This document shows, one piece after another, positions 1 to 8,744 of a stretch of 47,444 nt of DNA; position 1 is the stretch's first letter; each line of letters opens with the position of its first letter. The notes under the pieces were generated by a model, which did not search any database, was not told the DNA's origin, and worked only from the letters and a program-made list of their open reading frames with translations. Origin of the DNA: Clostridiales bacterium. GTDB taxonomy: Bacteria > Bacillota > Clostridia > Lachnospirales > Lachnospiraceae. The stretch covers positions 1 to 47,444 of the forward strand of contig JAJQAC010000024.1 in the NCBI GenBank assembly GCA_021204025.1, read 5' to 3'. The position numbers and the translations under genes were made by a program.

Positions 1-327
1 TCCTTCTGCCGGTGTCTCTCCTTCCGGCTTCTCCGGCGGGGTCTCTCCTTCTGCCAGGCTCTCACCCTCCGGTCTGCCCATTCCATGACCGCCATGACCG
101 CCATGACCGCCTTCTGCCGTCACAACCGTGATCGTGCTGTCGCCGACTGCTGTGATCTTTGCCATCACACTGCCGTCATGCTCCGGTCTCTCACCCATCG
201 TACTCTCCGTCTCTTCGGCCGCCATCGATACCATATTGCCTAACAGAACCGTCGCGCCACCGGCTGCCGCTGCTACTAATATACCGGAACCTAATACCAT
301 GCCTGCAAATTTTCTTCTCATGTTCAT
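1..327 (-). CDS. Secreted His/Gly-rich protein, C-terminal part beyond the left edge
   Basis: The first 109 codons are in the window; the 3' end lies outside. ATG at 327 is preceded by AGGAGG (338-343) at a 10-nt gap, better placed than the second ATG at 321. The N-terminus is MNMRRKF, a hydrophobic Ala/Gly-rich stretch and a likely signal-peptidase site near AAEE, so it is exported. The mature part has MAKITAVGDSTITVV, a short beta-type motif, then GGHGGHGGHG and Pro/Glu repeats (EGETP, EKPEGETP). The His/Gly run could bind metal, but this is inference. It is transcribed divergently from the two-component pair to its right and may be its target. Family not recognised. Confidence 0.72.
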   Translation of the reverse strand, partial: MNMRRKFAGMVLGSGILVAAAAGGATVLLGNMVSMAAEETESTMGERPEHDGSVMAKITAVGDSTITVVTAEGGHGGHGGHGMGRPEGESLAEGETPPEKPEGETPAEG

Positions 328-474
328 AATAATTATTCCTCCTCATATTTTTTCTGATTCAGAATCACTTCTGATGATCGAAGTCTAACATCCCAACCTG
401 AAAAAAACCTTAAATTCACAAACTGTTCAAAATTTTCCGGTTGCCTTGTGTTACAATGTACGCGAAAGCAATGA

Positions 475-590
475 GCAGTGCCAAAACAGTCAAAGGCAAA
501 TCGACTGCTTGCAGGCGTATTTGACTATGACTGTTTTGATAGGGCGAAGCCCGCGAATGAGAGAGCCGCAGGCTCTCGAATGTGCACTGC
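475..590. repeat. Multi-hairpin extragenic palindromic element
   Basis: The divergent spacer between the secreted-protein gene and the response regulator holds nested inverted repeats. GCAGTGC (475-481) pairs with GCACTGC (584-590). Inside are CAAAACAGTC (482-491) with GACTGTTTTG (529-538), the hairpin GGGC-GAA-GCCC (542-552), and GAGAGCC-GCA-GGCTCTC (560-576). The layout suggests a folded multi-branched element (REP or MITE type) rather than a gene. No ORF here looks real. Confidence 0.55.
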
Positions 591-667
591 GGGGTCCATG
601 ATATCATAATCATACATCAAAGAAACATCAGATATTCCGAAATCATAAAAATTCAGAAAGGCTCACC

Positions 668-1348
668 ATGAAAATATTAATTATAGAAGATGAAAAACGT
701 CTGGCACAAACTCTTGCCAGCCTGCTGCGCCGGTCTGGCTACAACGCTGACACCACAGGCAATGGTCTGACCGGTCTCGAGCAGATCCGAAACGGAAACT
801 ACGACGCCGCGATCCTGGATGTCATGCTTCCCGGCATAAACGGTTTCGACGTACTGCGGCAGCTACGCTCAGACGGATACGATCTCCCTGTGCTCATGCT
901 GACGGCACGCTCCGATCTGTCTGACCGCGTCCATGGTCTGACGTCCGGAGCGGATTATTATCTGACAAAACCATTTGAAAATGAAGAACTGCTTGCCTGT
1001 CTCGCGGCAATCCTTCGGCGCAGCGCCGCTGCACCACCCACGTCCGACATTCTGAAATTTGGCGATCTCATTTTAAATCTCTCCACCTCCACGCTTGCCT
1101 GTGGTGAAGCAAATGTAACTTTAAGCGCCAGAGAATTAGATCTGATGAAACTTCTGATCCAGAGCAACGGCCGTCTCCTGTCCAAAGAACAGATTCTCGA
1201 CCAGGTCTGGGGTTATGACGCCGATGTCAATGCAAACAGTGTGGAAGCTTATATCTCATTTCTCCGCAAAAAGCTCTCTCATCTGTCCTCTCATGTACGG
1301 ATTACTGTGGCAAGAAATCTCGGTTATAAGCTGGAGGTAACGCCATGA
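668..1348 (+). CDS. OmpR-family response regulator
   Basis: 226 aa, normal OmpR/PhoB length. The N-terminal receiver domain (about 1-115) has the acidic pair E7/D8, phospho-acceptor D51 in AILDVMLPG, T79 and K101 in LTKPF. The C-terminal winged helix (about 130-225) contains LSARELDLMKLLIQ and VEAYISFLRKKL. It should bind DNA when phosphorylated by the kinase encoded next. The ATG at 668 follows a GAAAGG ribosome site. Its stop overlaps the kinase start (ATGA at 1345-1348), so the two are translationally coupled. The signal and regulon are not visible; the divergent secreted-protein gene is a natural target. Confidence 0.95.
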   Translation: MKILIIEDEKRLAQTLASLLRRSGYNADTTGNGLTGLEQIRNGNYDAAILDVMLPGINGFDVLRQLRSDGYDLPVLMLTARSDLSDRVHGLTSGADYYLTKPFENEELLACLAAILRRSAAAPPTSDILKFGDLILNLSTSTLACGEANVTLSARELDLMKLLIQSNGRLLSKEQILDQVWGYDADVNANSVEAYISFLRKKLSHLSSHVRITVARNLGYKLEVTP

Positions 1349-2772
1349 TCCGGAAACTACGCCGCAAATTCATTCTGATCATGATGTCAACCGTCACGCT
1401 CCTGCTCACGGTCATCTTTTTCAGCCTCTATTATTCCGCACGGCTCAATTATGAGAATCAAGGTTACGAACAGCTTCGCGCGGCAGCCAGAGAAAATCTG
1501 CCCACACAAATGTCCCCGCGCAGCAATCCCCATCAGCCGGAATCTGCCGATGCTCCCGGCACGATACCACCGTCCGACAACGCGCACGATGCCAATAACC
1601 TCCATCCCCTCGACAGCAATCCGGATTCCAATAGTCTCTCTCCCTCGGATGAAAAAGCTCTTTCACAGACCCCACCTTCTGAGGAAGATTCCCCCGAACA
1701 GCGACCTGACCGCAATGAGACTCCTCTCCTCGTCATTGACCAGTCGATGGACGGCACACTTTCCGTCGTCAAAAATCAGCTTGTCCGTTTTGAAGCGGTT
1801 GACGCAGAAGGACTCGTTGCCCTGGCCGATGCCGTCGGCAGCCCCAATGGACTGATCTCTGAACAGCATCTGCGTTTTCTAAAGGAAGATTCAACGCCCG
1901 GCAGAAGCCTGCGTTATGTGTTCGCCGATACCTCCAGCGAAGAGCGTTCCCTCCATTCACAGCTGATCCATTCCCTGGTGATCGGAGCTGCCGCCTTTGC
2001 TGCATTTTTCCTCTTTTCCATTCTCCTCTCCCGCTGGATCACTGCTCCCGTTGAAGAAGCATGGAACAGGCAGAACCGCTTTGTCGCCGACGCATCCCAT
2101 GAGTTAAAAACTCCGCTCACTGTTATTCTCGCCAACATCGGTCTGCTTGCAAAATCCTCTGCTGACTTTACAGCAAATGACCGTACCAGTCTCTCCCATA
2201 TCCAGGCCGAGGCCACGCGCATGAAACAGCTCACGGAAAGCCTGCTCACCCTCGCCCGCAGTGATTCCGGGCAGTCCGTCACAGATTTCCGGCCGCTCGA
2301 TCTCAGCTACCTGACTGACAGCTGTATCCTGACCTTTGAACCGGTTGCCTTTGAAATGGGAAAAACAATCTCTTCTCAGATCAGCACGGATATTTACGTA
2401 AACGGAGATACAGAAAAACTGCGTCGTCTGATTACGATCCTGCTGGACAATGCCTGCAAATACAGCAGTCCCGAAAGTGAAATTTCCATCTCATTAGAAC
2501 GCGGCCAGAAGGAAAGCAGCCTCTTAAAGCGGAACTCTCCTTTTGCCCTTCTCACCGTCACCAGTGAGGGAACGCCGCTTACTGACGAAGAAATCGAACA
2601 TATCTTTCTTCGTTTTTATCGCACTGACCCTTCGCGTGGTACGATTTCCGGCTATGGGCTTGGACTATCCATAGCCCAGACGATTGTCGACGAACATCAC
2701 GGCCAGATCCGCGCCGTATCTGATGGAATCAACAGGAACACCTTTTCCGTCTCGCTGCCGATAGAACTCTGA
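1345..2772 (+). CDS. Sensor histidine kinase
   Basis: 475 aa. It has a membrane segment at about residues 11-32, a long extracytoplasmic region, and a second membrane segment at about 208-230. The first part of the outer region (about 50-130) is rich in Pro, Ser, Asp and Asn and is probably disordered. HisKA follows with H252 in ASHELKTPLTVIL. The HATPase domain has the N box at N369 (LLDNACKY) and GYGLGLSIAQTIV. Little HAMP sequence separates TM2 from HisKA. It phosphorylates the regulator encoded just upstream, whose stop codon overlaps this start. The ligand is unknown. Confidence 0.95.
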   Translation: MIRKLRRKFILIMMSTVTLLLTVIFFSLYYSARLNYENQGYEQLRAAARENLPTQMSPRSNPHQPESADAPGTIPPSDNAHDANNLHPLDSNPDSNSLSPSDEKALSQTPPSEEDSPEQRPDRNETPLLVIDQSMDGTLSVVKNQLVRFEAVDAEGLVALADAVGSPNGLISEQHLRFLKEDSTPGRSLRYVFADTSSEERSLHSQLIHSLVIGAAAFAAFFLFSILLSRWITAPVEEAWNRQNRFVADASHELKTPLTVILANIGLLAKSSADFTANDRTSLSHIQAEATRMKQLTESLLTLARSDSGQSVTDFRPLDLSYLTDSCILTFEPVAFEMGKTISSQISTDIYVNGDTEKLRRLITILLDNACKYSSPESEISISLERGQKESSLLKRNSPFALLTVTSEGTPLTDEEIEHIFLRFYRTDPSRGTISGYGLGLSIAQTIVDEHHGQIRAVSDGINRNTFSVSLPIEL

Positions 2773-2858
2773 CACCGCTATATTCCTTCCCCGGATCTGT
2801 AATCGAGTAGGAGGCGGCTTTTTCGCCTCATACTCGCTGCGCCTGGCGGATGCAGCGC

Positions 2859-2906
2859 CCCGCCCGGAGGGCTTTTTATCTTACAGGACGAACTTTCCTG
2901 TAAGAT
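2859..2906. repeat. 48-bp exact repeat, copy 1
   Basis: A 48-bp sequence starting CCCGCCCGGAGGGC and ending in the hairpin TCTTACAGG...CCTGTAAGA. It recurs base for base at 30147-30194. CCCGCCCGGAGGGCTTTTT reads as a small hairpin plus T tract on the plus strand, so this copy may terminate the two-component operon. A further hairpin, GAGGCG...CGCCTC, lies just upstream (about 2810-2829). Confidence 0.75.
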
Positions 2907-2953
2907 AAAAATCAGTCTCCGGTTTGTCCATATCAAACAAACCAGAGACTGAC
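2907..2953 (-). terminator. Intrinsic terminator of the DUF1858 gene
   Basis: Read on the minus strand, CAGTCTC and GGTTTGT pair with ACAAACC and GAGACTG across a 9-nt loop, with one internal mismatch, followed by ATTTTTATC. It sits 26 bp beyond the stop codon of the small gene at 2980-3192. Confidence 0.8.
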
Positions 2954-2979
2954 TCGGCAATCTTCTTTTATCCGGCTGA

Positions 2980-3192
2980 TTACGCCTGCTTTCCGGAAGT
3001 CTGCAGATACGCCTCGATCTCGGAGAGCACACTCTCAACCGGAAGACCGTGAACCATACACGCCTCTTCCAGTGACTCACCGATCGAGGACGGGCAGCCC
3101 ACACAGTGCATTCCGCACTGCATCAGGATATAAGCAATCCCCGGATCAAAATTTAACATCTCACCCATCGTAGTTTTCTTTGTAATTTGCAT
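2980..3192 (-). CDS. DUF1858 / redox-disulfide domain protein
   Basis: 70 aa, a single domain of the DUF1858 family (also called the hybrid-cluster-protein-associated redox disulfide domain). Diagnostic features are the start TKKTTMGEMLNFDPGIAYIL and the cysteine motif CGMHCVGC. Such proteins are thought to take part in thiol/disulfide or metal chemistry; no reaction has been assigned. The ATG at 3192 follows AAGGAG at a good distance. It is downstream of the leuA-like gene on the same strand, about 110 bp away, with its own terminator. No hybrid cluster protein gene is present in the window. Confidence 0.85.
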   Translation of the reverse strand: MQITKKTTMGEMLNFDPGIAYILMQCGMHCVGCPSSIGESLEEACMVHGLPVESVLSEIEAYLQTSGKQA

Positions 3193-3305
3193 TTCTTTAC
3201 ACTCCTTATCTGGTTATCCGCTCAGCTGCCGGACCAGGCGCCGGCCAGACTGCTCTTCATCTCTTATATCATATCAGGTAATCCGGAAAAAACAAGTCTT
3301 TTTCG

Positions 3306-5297
3306 TCAGGATACCGTGTTGCGATACTCAATGGGAGTGATGTTATATTTTTTCTTAAACTGCCGGTTAAAATGCTCCACATTCTGATATCCCGCGGCAT
3401 AGGCAATATTCTCCACGGTCATCGTACTGTTGCGAAGCAGCGTCCGCGCTTTTTTCATCCGGGCGTTAGTCACCAGCTCTCCGAAGGTCTTGCCCGATTT
3501 TTCCTTGATGTAACGGGATACATATGGCTCGGAAAGATGAAATTCTTTTGCCATATCTGTCAGCGTCACCGTCTGATAATTGGCCTGGATAAAATTCTGC
3601 ATTTCGATCATCCGCTCATCCTGAATCTCCTCGATCTCTCTGGTATCCAGCATATGGTTGACAGCTACTACCAGCGCCTGGATCGACGCTTTGATAATAT
3701 CTTCATCAATACCAACGCCCCAGTGCATCTTCCCCTGGTAAGTAACGCCCACATACGCCATGGCGCGCGAGGACGAACCCTGGCTCAGCGCATGCTCCTC
3801 ATAGACGCTCAGCTCATAGCTGATATCAAAATACTGTTTGATTGTATTGGACACCGCATCCAGACGTCCGTTGCCATTTGCTCCCACAACGCGGCTCTGG
3901 CTGTCACGTACAATCGTAGCCTCCGCGTAAATCCCGTTGACCTGTTTGAAATGACATTCCGGGATTGAGAAATGTGGCTGATTGCTGACGTATCTCTCTG
4001 TAAAGATCTCATAAACCCACTGCGGGGACAGTTCCTTATGCTCTTCGTCGGATACCTGTTTCACCAGATACCCAACCTCCTCGCGCATCTTTTCCGGAAG
4101 CGCAATGCCAAAATTCTGCTTTAAGATATACGCGACACCGCCCTTGCCGGACTGACTGTTAATCCGGATCACATCCGCTTCATATGTCCTGCCGACATCC
4201 TTCGGATCAATCGGAAGGTACGGCACTGTCCACTTATCCGTCTCCTTCTCCTCATGCCAGGCCATTCCTTTGGCAATCGCGTCCTGATGAGAACCGGAAA
4301 ACGCTGTAAATACCAGATCGCCCGCATATGGCTGCCGCTCATACACATGCATACGGGTAAATTTCTCATAAGCGGCCCGGATCGATGGCATATCGGAGAA
4401 ATCCAGCTCCGGATCCACGCCGTGTGAGAAAAGATTCATCGCAAGTGTCACAATATCTACATTGCCTGTCCGCTCGCCATTGCCAAAGAGCGTCCCCTCA
4501 ATCCGGTCCGCACCCGCCAGGATTCCCAGTTCTGCAGTCGCCACGCCGGTACCCCGGTCATTATGCGGATGCAGACAAAGCGTCACACAGTCGCGGTACT
4601 TCAGGTTTTTATGAATATACTCCAGCTGAGTCGCAAACACATGCGGCATGGCGTTCTCTACCGTTGTCGGAATATTGATGATCACTTTTTTATCCGGCGT
4701 CGGCTTCCATACATCGAGCACCGCGTTGCAGACCTCCAGCGCATACTCCACCTCAGTCCCCGGAAAGCTCTCCGGACTGTACTGGAACGTAAAATTGCCC
4801 TCTGTCTCAGCAGCAAGGTCACGCAGCAAGATCGCTCCGTCCACCGCAATCTGGCGAATCTGATCTTTATCCTTGCGGAATACCTGTTCTCGCTGTGCGA
4901 CGGACGTGGAGTTATACAGATGGACAACTGCTCTCGGCGCGCCCTGCACTGCTTCGAAGGTTCTGCGGATAATGTGTTCCCGTGCCTGCGTCAATACCTG
5001 GATTGTCACATCCTCAGGAATCATATTACGCTCGATCAGCGCCCGGCAGAAATTATATTCCGTCTCCGACGCGGCCGGAAATCCAACCTCGATCTCCTTA
5101 AAACCAATCTTTACCAGCAGTTCAAAAAACTGCAGCTTTTCCTCCAGACTCATCGGTTCGATCAGCGCCTGATTGCCGTCACGAAGATCAACCGAGCACC
5201 AGATCGGCGCCTTATCTACATAATCCTTTTTTACCCAATCGTACGTGCATACCGGCGGCATAAAATAGGCGCGCTGATATTTTTCATAATTTCGCAT
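3306..5297 (-). CDS. leuA: 2-isopropylmalate synthase fused to an AraC-type DNA-binding domain
   Basis: 663 aa, about 100 longer than the usual long-form LeuA. The catalytic HMGL-like domain comes first: [11 protein letters not shown] near residue 40, [10 protein letters not shown], and the metal-binding HPHNDRGTG. It makes 2-isopropylmalate from acetyl-CoA and 2-oxoisovalerate, the first step of leucine synthesis. The leucine-responsive regulatory domain follows (about 420-555, with [16 protein letters not shown] and SRAMAYVGV). Residues about 567-663 are an AraC/XylS double helix-turn-helix ([19 protein letters not shown], then [20 protein letters not shown]). The reading frame is continuous, with no sign of a frameshift. 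A T-box leader precedes it. No leuB, leuC or leuD is nearby. Confidence 0.93.
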   Translation of the reverse strand: MRNYEKYQRAYFMPPVCTYDWVKKDYVDKAPIWCSVDLRDGNQALIEPMSLEEKLQFFELLVKIGFKEIEVGFPAASETEYNFCRALIERNMIPEDVTIQVLTQAREHIIRRTFEAVQGAPRAVVHLYNSTSVAQREQVFRKDKDQIRQIAVDGAILLRDLAAETEGNFTFQYSPESFPGTEVEYALEVCNAVLDVWKPTPDKKVIINIPTTVENAMPHVFATQLEYIHKNLKYRDCVTLCLHPHNDRGTGVATAELGILAGADRIEGTLFGNGERTGNVDIVTLAMNLFSHGVDPELDFSDMPSIRAAYEKFTRMHVYERQPYAGDLVFTAFSGSHQDAIAKGMAWHEEKETDKWTVPYLPIDPKDVGRTYEADVIRINSQSGKGGVAYILKQNFGIALPEKMREEVGYLVKQVSDEEHKELSPQWVYEIFTERYVSNQPHFSIPECHFKQVNGIYAEATIVRDSQSRVVGANGNGRLDAVSNTIKQYFDISYELSVYEEHALSQGSSSRAMAYVGVTYQGKMHWGVGIDEDIIKASIQALVVAVNHMLDTREIEEIQDERMIEMQNFIQANYQTVTLTDMAKEFHLSEPYVSRYIKEKSGKTFGELVTNARMKKARTLLRNSTMTVENIAYAAGYQNVEHFNRQFKKKYNITPIEYRNTVS

Positions 5298-5348
5298 TTT
5301 TCTAATTCTTCCTTTCTATTAAATGGAATTATCATATAGCTATGTGAA

Positions 5349-5471
5349 AGCCAGCTGTTCCGCCAGAATTCGGAATCCGGGCTATCGCCCTACTTCCTCA
5401 TTCTGGCTTGGTTGCCAAATGTCTGTACATCCTTGCGTGCAAGCACGCAGTCTGTACAGCCGCTTGGCAAC
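5349..5471. repeat. Two strong hairpins between the T-box terminator and leuA
   Basis: Hairpin one nests three paired segments: GTTGCCAA/TTGGCAAC (5411-5418, 5464-5471), CTGTACA/TGTACAG (5423-5429, 5453-5459) and GCGTGC/GCACGC (5435-5440, 5443-5448). Hairpin two has CCAGAAT/ATTCTGG (5363-5369, 5400-5406) around GGGC-GATA-GCCC read on the minus strand. They lie in the untranslated leader after the T-box terminator, so they are not needed for the T-box itself. An inserted palindromic element is the likely origin. Confidence 0.6.
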
Positions 5472-5477
5472 GCTTTC

Positions 5478-5762
5478 AAAAAAAAATCTTCCGTCCCTAC
5501 AACCCGGTGACGGATCATAGAGACGAAAGATGATTGATTCTTTCGCGGTACCACTCTATTTCATGCTGTGCATGCTCTCTGGGCGCTATCACGCCTGACC
5601 CCGGTAACGGAGGGCATCCGTCTCAGCCTACTGATCCTTTGTTCAGCCGGAAGCTCCAGGGGCAGTTCCCTACAGTTCTTTTTCTGCCTTGCACCCACCG
5701 GCAGCTCTCTGATAAAATCATCCGCAGCTACTATTCCCTATCTCAGCTTTTCTCTGTTGTCT
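5478..5762 (-). promoter_or_regulatory. T-box riboswitch leader of leuA
   Basis: Read on the minus strand, the signature T-box GTGGTACCGCG lies at 5544-5555. It is followed by a terminator in which ATCTTTCGTCTCT pairs with AGGGACGGAAGAT, then nine Ts (5478-5531). Upstream is stem I with AGAGAGCTGCCGGTGGGTGC, matching the conserved AG-bulge and distal-loop region. T-box leaders bind uncharged tRNA and antiterminate. A candidate specifier is CTT (Leu) within GGAGCTTCCGG (complement 5651-5653). TTC (Phe) overlaps it by one base, so the register is not settled by eye; leucine fits the gene. Confidence 0.9.
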
Positions 5763-5768
5763 GCACAG

Positions 5769-5797
5769 ATTCTAGCATATTTTATTCTGTTTTTAAA
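5769..5797 (-). promoter_or_regulatory. Promoter of the T-box/leuA transcript
   Basis: Minus strand: -10 TAGAAT (complement 5769-5774) with an extended TGC just before it, and a weak -35 TTTAAA (5792-5797) at 17 bp. The expected start near 5762 puts the whole T-box in the transcript. Confidence 0.6.
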
Positions 5798-5934
5798 TGA
5801 TTAAATTTAATCAGATGAGTTGATCTTTTTTATCTTATTCGAAGAGTTTTCTCCATCTGGCTACCGAAAATTCCTCACAACACCCAAAAGTGCATTCTGT
5901 TTGCGCAACGAACATACAAAGCTCATACGATGTA

Positions 5935-6843
5935 CTAACTCACCCTCAGCCCATCGGAACCAACATAATAGTCGTCAATCCAGGTATCAACTGCCATCGT
6001 GCCGTCCTCATAGAGATAATAATACTTTCCCGGCTGAGGCATTACCCATCCGGTCTGTACTACACCACTCTTATTCGCATAATACCAGGAATCATTCTGA
6101 TAAAACCACCCGGTTGCCATCACGCCGGATTCATCCAGATAGTAGGTCTCATCATCCACAGTACACCAGCCGGTCTGCCGGTATCCACCACCCGCAAGAT
6201 AATACCATTTGCCGCGAATCAGTTGCCATCCGTCTGTCAGATACTCTCCCTCTCCGGTATCATAACGGCTTCCCTCCAGGTAATTGCGCCATTTACCGGT
6301 GGTAATCCCCTGTACGAGCTTTCCCCGGAAATCAATCTCCGGCGAAACTTTCCAGCTTCCGCTACTGACATAGGCCATCTCGCTGACTCTCGGCGTTGCG
6401 CGAACCACGAAAAAGTACGAATGCAAATCCTTCATATATTCGGAGAAATCACAGCTCGTCTCACCCGTCCGAATGACCGCTACCGCATCCAACGGATCCG
6501 CTCCCTCGTCATCATCATAATAATAGGCCCATTTCTCTGTATTTTCATTATATTCAATCTCTACATCATCCGCGATATACAGCTTAACCTGATACTCATG
6601 CGCTTTTTTGACGGAGGTCCACTTTCCCACCGTGTCACTCTCCCACCAGGCATGGGTCGGCGTTCCCAGCGTGATCTCCTCTACTTCTTTATCGGAAGCA
6701 TATATAGTCGCTACCGGAGTCAACGGCTGTATCAATATCACGGAAAATGCCGCCAGACCAAGAGCCAGACGCATCAGCCTGCACACAGGCTTTCGCTTCC
6801 TTCTGTCCGATCTGCACTTTGACTTTTTTACTGCCTTGTCCAT
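5935..6843 (-). CDS. Secreted protein with cell-wall-binding repeats (1)
   Basis: 302 aa. A very basic N-terminus (KKSKCRSDRRKRKPVCR) precedes a hydrophobic export segment at about residues 24-45. Residues about 55-185 form a domain with WWESDTVGKWTSVKKAHEYQVKLYI, similar to an Ig or fibronectin strand order. The C-terminal third has at least four choline-binding-type repeats: DGWQLIRGKWYYL, TGWCTVDDETYYL, TGWFYQNDSWYYA, TGWVMPQPGKYYYL. These repeats bind wall teichoic-acid or glycan ligands in related proteins. It probably stays on the cell surface. It is next to a second repeat protein on the same strand (188 bp apart). No catalytic domain was recognised. Confidence 0.85.
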   Translation of the reverse strand: MDKAVKKSKCRSDRRKRKPVCRLMRLALGLAAFSVILIQPLTPVATIYASDKEVEEITLGTPTHAWWESDTVGKWTSVKKAHEYQVKLYIADDVEIEYNENTEKWAYYYDDDEGADPLDAVAVIRTGETSCDFSEYMKDLHSYFFVVRATPRVSEMAYVSSGSWKVSPEIDFRGKLVQGITTGKWRNYLEGSRYDTGEGEYLTDGWQLIRGKWYYLAGGGYRQTGWCTVDDETYYLDESGVMATGWFYQNDSWYYANKSGVVQTGWVMPQPGKYYYLYEDGTMAVDTWIDDYYVGSDGLRVS

Positions 6844-7030
6844 GGATGATCCCTTCTCTTTTCAATTACAATAGCAAATATTTATCTTTCATTTCAAAAT
6901 TAATAACGGTTCTTCCCGTGAATCCTGATTTGTAAAATCCACGGATATCTTTTCTGAGTATACCCGAAACCTGTGATATTTTTGTGATGCAGATGAGATT
7001 GTCATATTAAACACCTAAATATCATCGTTT

Positions 7031-8296
7031 TCAGTACCCATCCTCGTTGATATAGAAAGTATTAATCGTAACATCTTTCGCCTGAATCCCGGTATCCGGA
7101 TAAAAATAACACCAGTTTCCATTCACTTCCTGCCAGCCGGACGCACGGCTCCCATCAGCAAGAAAGTAGTATTCGTTTCCGTCTATTGTATACAGGCAGT
7201 TGGAAAACATACAGCCTTCAAACGAATCCTTTGTCGGATTCAGATAATACATATTCCCATCCACCGTCAGCCATCCGGTCACCATCACGCCGTCGCTACC
7301 AAAATAATAGTATTGGTTATTGCGCTGCTGCCACCCCGTCAACATCCTGCCGTCGACTCCAAAAAGATACCATTTATCATCCAGTTGCAGCCACCCATCC
7401 GTCAGATAGGTGCCGTCCGGATATCGGTAAAACCACGAACCATTGTCATAGATCCAGCCTACCAATGACGTGCTTGCAACCTCCAACGCCGTACCTGATG
7501 AAATCCCGGTTCCATCTGAGACGTCTTCCTCGGCAATATAAAGTTCATCCGATTCTGTCCACTCACTGCTCTTTCCATACTCCTCATCCGAGCTTGACTT
7601 CGCGATCGTCCGCACACGGAATGTATAAGTACCGGCTGTCGTCATATAAGGATAAAAATTATAGGTCTTTGCAGTTGTTTCAATCGTCGTAATCTTTGAT
7701 GAACCCCTCTTTAACACAACCTCATATCTGCCGCTGTCATTTTCATCCGGTTCTTCCCATTTTGCAGTACCTCGTGTATTATCCTTCCAATAAGCCTCCT
7801 CCGGAGGATCAAATTCACCCTCGATCGCATCCACTCGAATCTTGACGACCAGATCGTCGCCCTTTTTGCTTGCACTCACAAAAGTACCGTTGCGGATCGT
7901 CACATTGCTGGAACGATAACTGCCCTTAAAATAATAATCGTCCGTGTCATACGGCGACAGGTACACCTTCATCACCGGTTTATCGCCAACTTCCATCGTT
8001 CTGCTCTCAGACGTTACCCACTCCGCGTCATAAATATAATATTTCGTACCGGACACACTGACCGTAATCCCGCCCGAAGAAGCAGTCTTGTCGTCCGTAC
8101 CAAAATCAATTCCCGGTAGGGTCTCACCCGGCTCCAGATCAGACGAAACACGAATCGTAACGGATGAGATCACATGGCCCGAGGCAAATACCGGTGACGC
8201 ACAAATGATGCATAGCAGCAACGCGATCAACGCACGAATTACTCGCCGCGCGGCACTTTTACATTTATATATGCGTTTTGTATATCTTTCCCCCAT
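7031..8296 (-). CDS. Secreted protein with cell-wall-binding repeats (2)
   Basis: 421 aa from ATG 8296 (MGERYTKRIYK). This start has AAGGTGAG just upstream and gives a normal signal sequence (VIRALIALLLCIICASPVFA). An in-frame start at 8356 would add 20 residues but lacks a good ribosome site. The middle (about 40-270) looks like beta-sandwich domains; PPEEAYWKDNTRGTAKWEEP and YTFRVRTIAKSS resemble fibronectin type III. The C-terminus has repeated units such as GWIYDNGSWFYRYPDG, DGWLQLDDKWYLF, TGWQQRNNQYYYF and TGWLTVDGNMYYL. It is likely a surface protein and pairs with the gene at 5935-6843. Confidence 0.85.
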   Translation of the reverse strand: MGERYTKRIYKCKSAARRVIRALIALLLCIICASPVFASGHVISSVTIRVSSDLEPGETLPGIDFGTDDKTASSGGITVSVSGTKYYIYDAEWVTSESRTMEVGDKPVMKVYLSPYDTDDYYFKGSYRSSNVTIRNGTFVSASKKGDDLVVKIRVDAIEGEFDPPEEAYWKDNTRGTAKWEEPDENDSGRYEVVLKRGSSKITTIETTAKTYNFYPYMTTAGTYTFRVRTIAKSSSDEEYGKSSEWTESDELYIAEEDVSDGTGISSGTALEVASTSLVGWIYDNGSWFYRYPDGTYLTDGWLQLDDKWYLFGVDGRMLTGWQQRNNQYYYFGSDGVMVTGWLTVDGNMYYLNPTKDSFEGCMFSNCLYTIDGNEYYFLADGSRASGWQEVNGNWCYFYPDTGIQAKDVTINTFYINEDGY

Positions 8297-8459
8297 ATTT
8301 CTCACCTTCCATCCGACCAGACCAGATTGTCTGTTATCGTAAGTGACAAAAATCAACTTTTATATCTATCTGATTTCATTATAAGCAGATTGCAAGCGCC
8401 GGTCAACTTACGATATTCTTACCTTAAAACTATGCAACACATCTCTAACCTTTTATACT

Positions 8460-8674
8460 TGCCAATACAATAGTCCCTGAGAAAAAAGAATATCCGCAGA
8501 GGACATTTTTCACGTCGGCACTTAACGAACCGGATGCTTTTCCGGTGAGTTTATGCCTTAGTATCCATATAACGTGCCAGTGACACGTTATATGGTGTAC
8601 CGCTACGTGAAAACCTGAGCGCGAGCGGTCCTCGGAGGATATTCTTTTCTCTCAGGGACGGGCGGTTCACCAAT
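8460..8674. repeat. Palindromic element A, copy 1 (with nested hairpin)
   Basis: A long imperfect inverted repeat. GTCCCTGAG (8473 on) and its partner CTCAGGGAC (to 8659) open arms of about 32 bp, continuing inward through AATATCCGCAGAGGAC and GTCCTCGGAGGATATT. Flanking motifs (TGCCAATACAATA on the left, ggttcACCAAT on the right) are shared with copies 2 and 3, so they belong to the element. It runs opposite to the other copies. It alone has an extra hairpin at 8565-8595 (CCATATAACGTG/CACGTTATATGG), which looks like a nested insertion. It lies between rplQ and a wall-repeat gene. Confidence 0.85.
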
Positions 8675-8691
8675 CAACGATTCCCCCAATC

Positions 8692-8720
8692 AAAAAGGGA
8701 TGCCAAAACATTGACATCCC
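8692..8720 (-). terminator. Terminator of the ribosomal protein cluster
   Basis: On the minus strand GGGATGTC pairs with GGCATCCC across an 8-nt loop, followed by TTTTT. It lies 24 bp after the rplQ stop, the expected end of the alpha operon. Confidence 0.85.
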
Positions 8721-8744
8721 AAACGGTTAATCTGATTATAAATT

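Noticed and set aside
416-613. 65-codon ORF in the divergent spacer
   Set aside because: It reads through the palindromic element with no ribosome site.
4563-5339. 258-codon plus-strand ORF opposite leuA
   Set aside because: It is a shadow of the leuA reading frame; the sense protein is strongly conserved.
5890-6822. 310-codon plus-strand ORF opposite the first wall-repeat gene
   Set aside because: The minus-strand frame has a signal sequence and clear wall-binding repeats; the plus frame has no recognisable domain.
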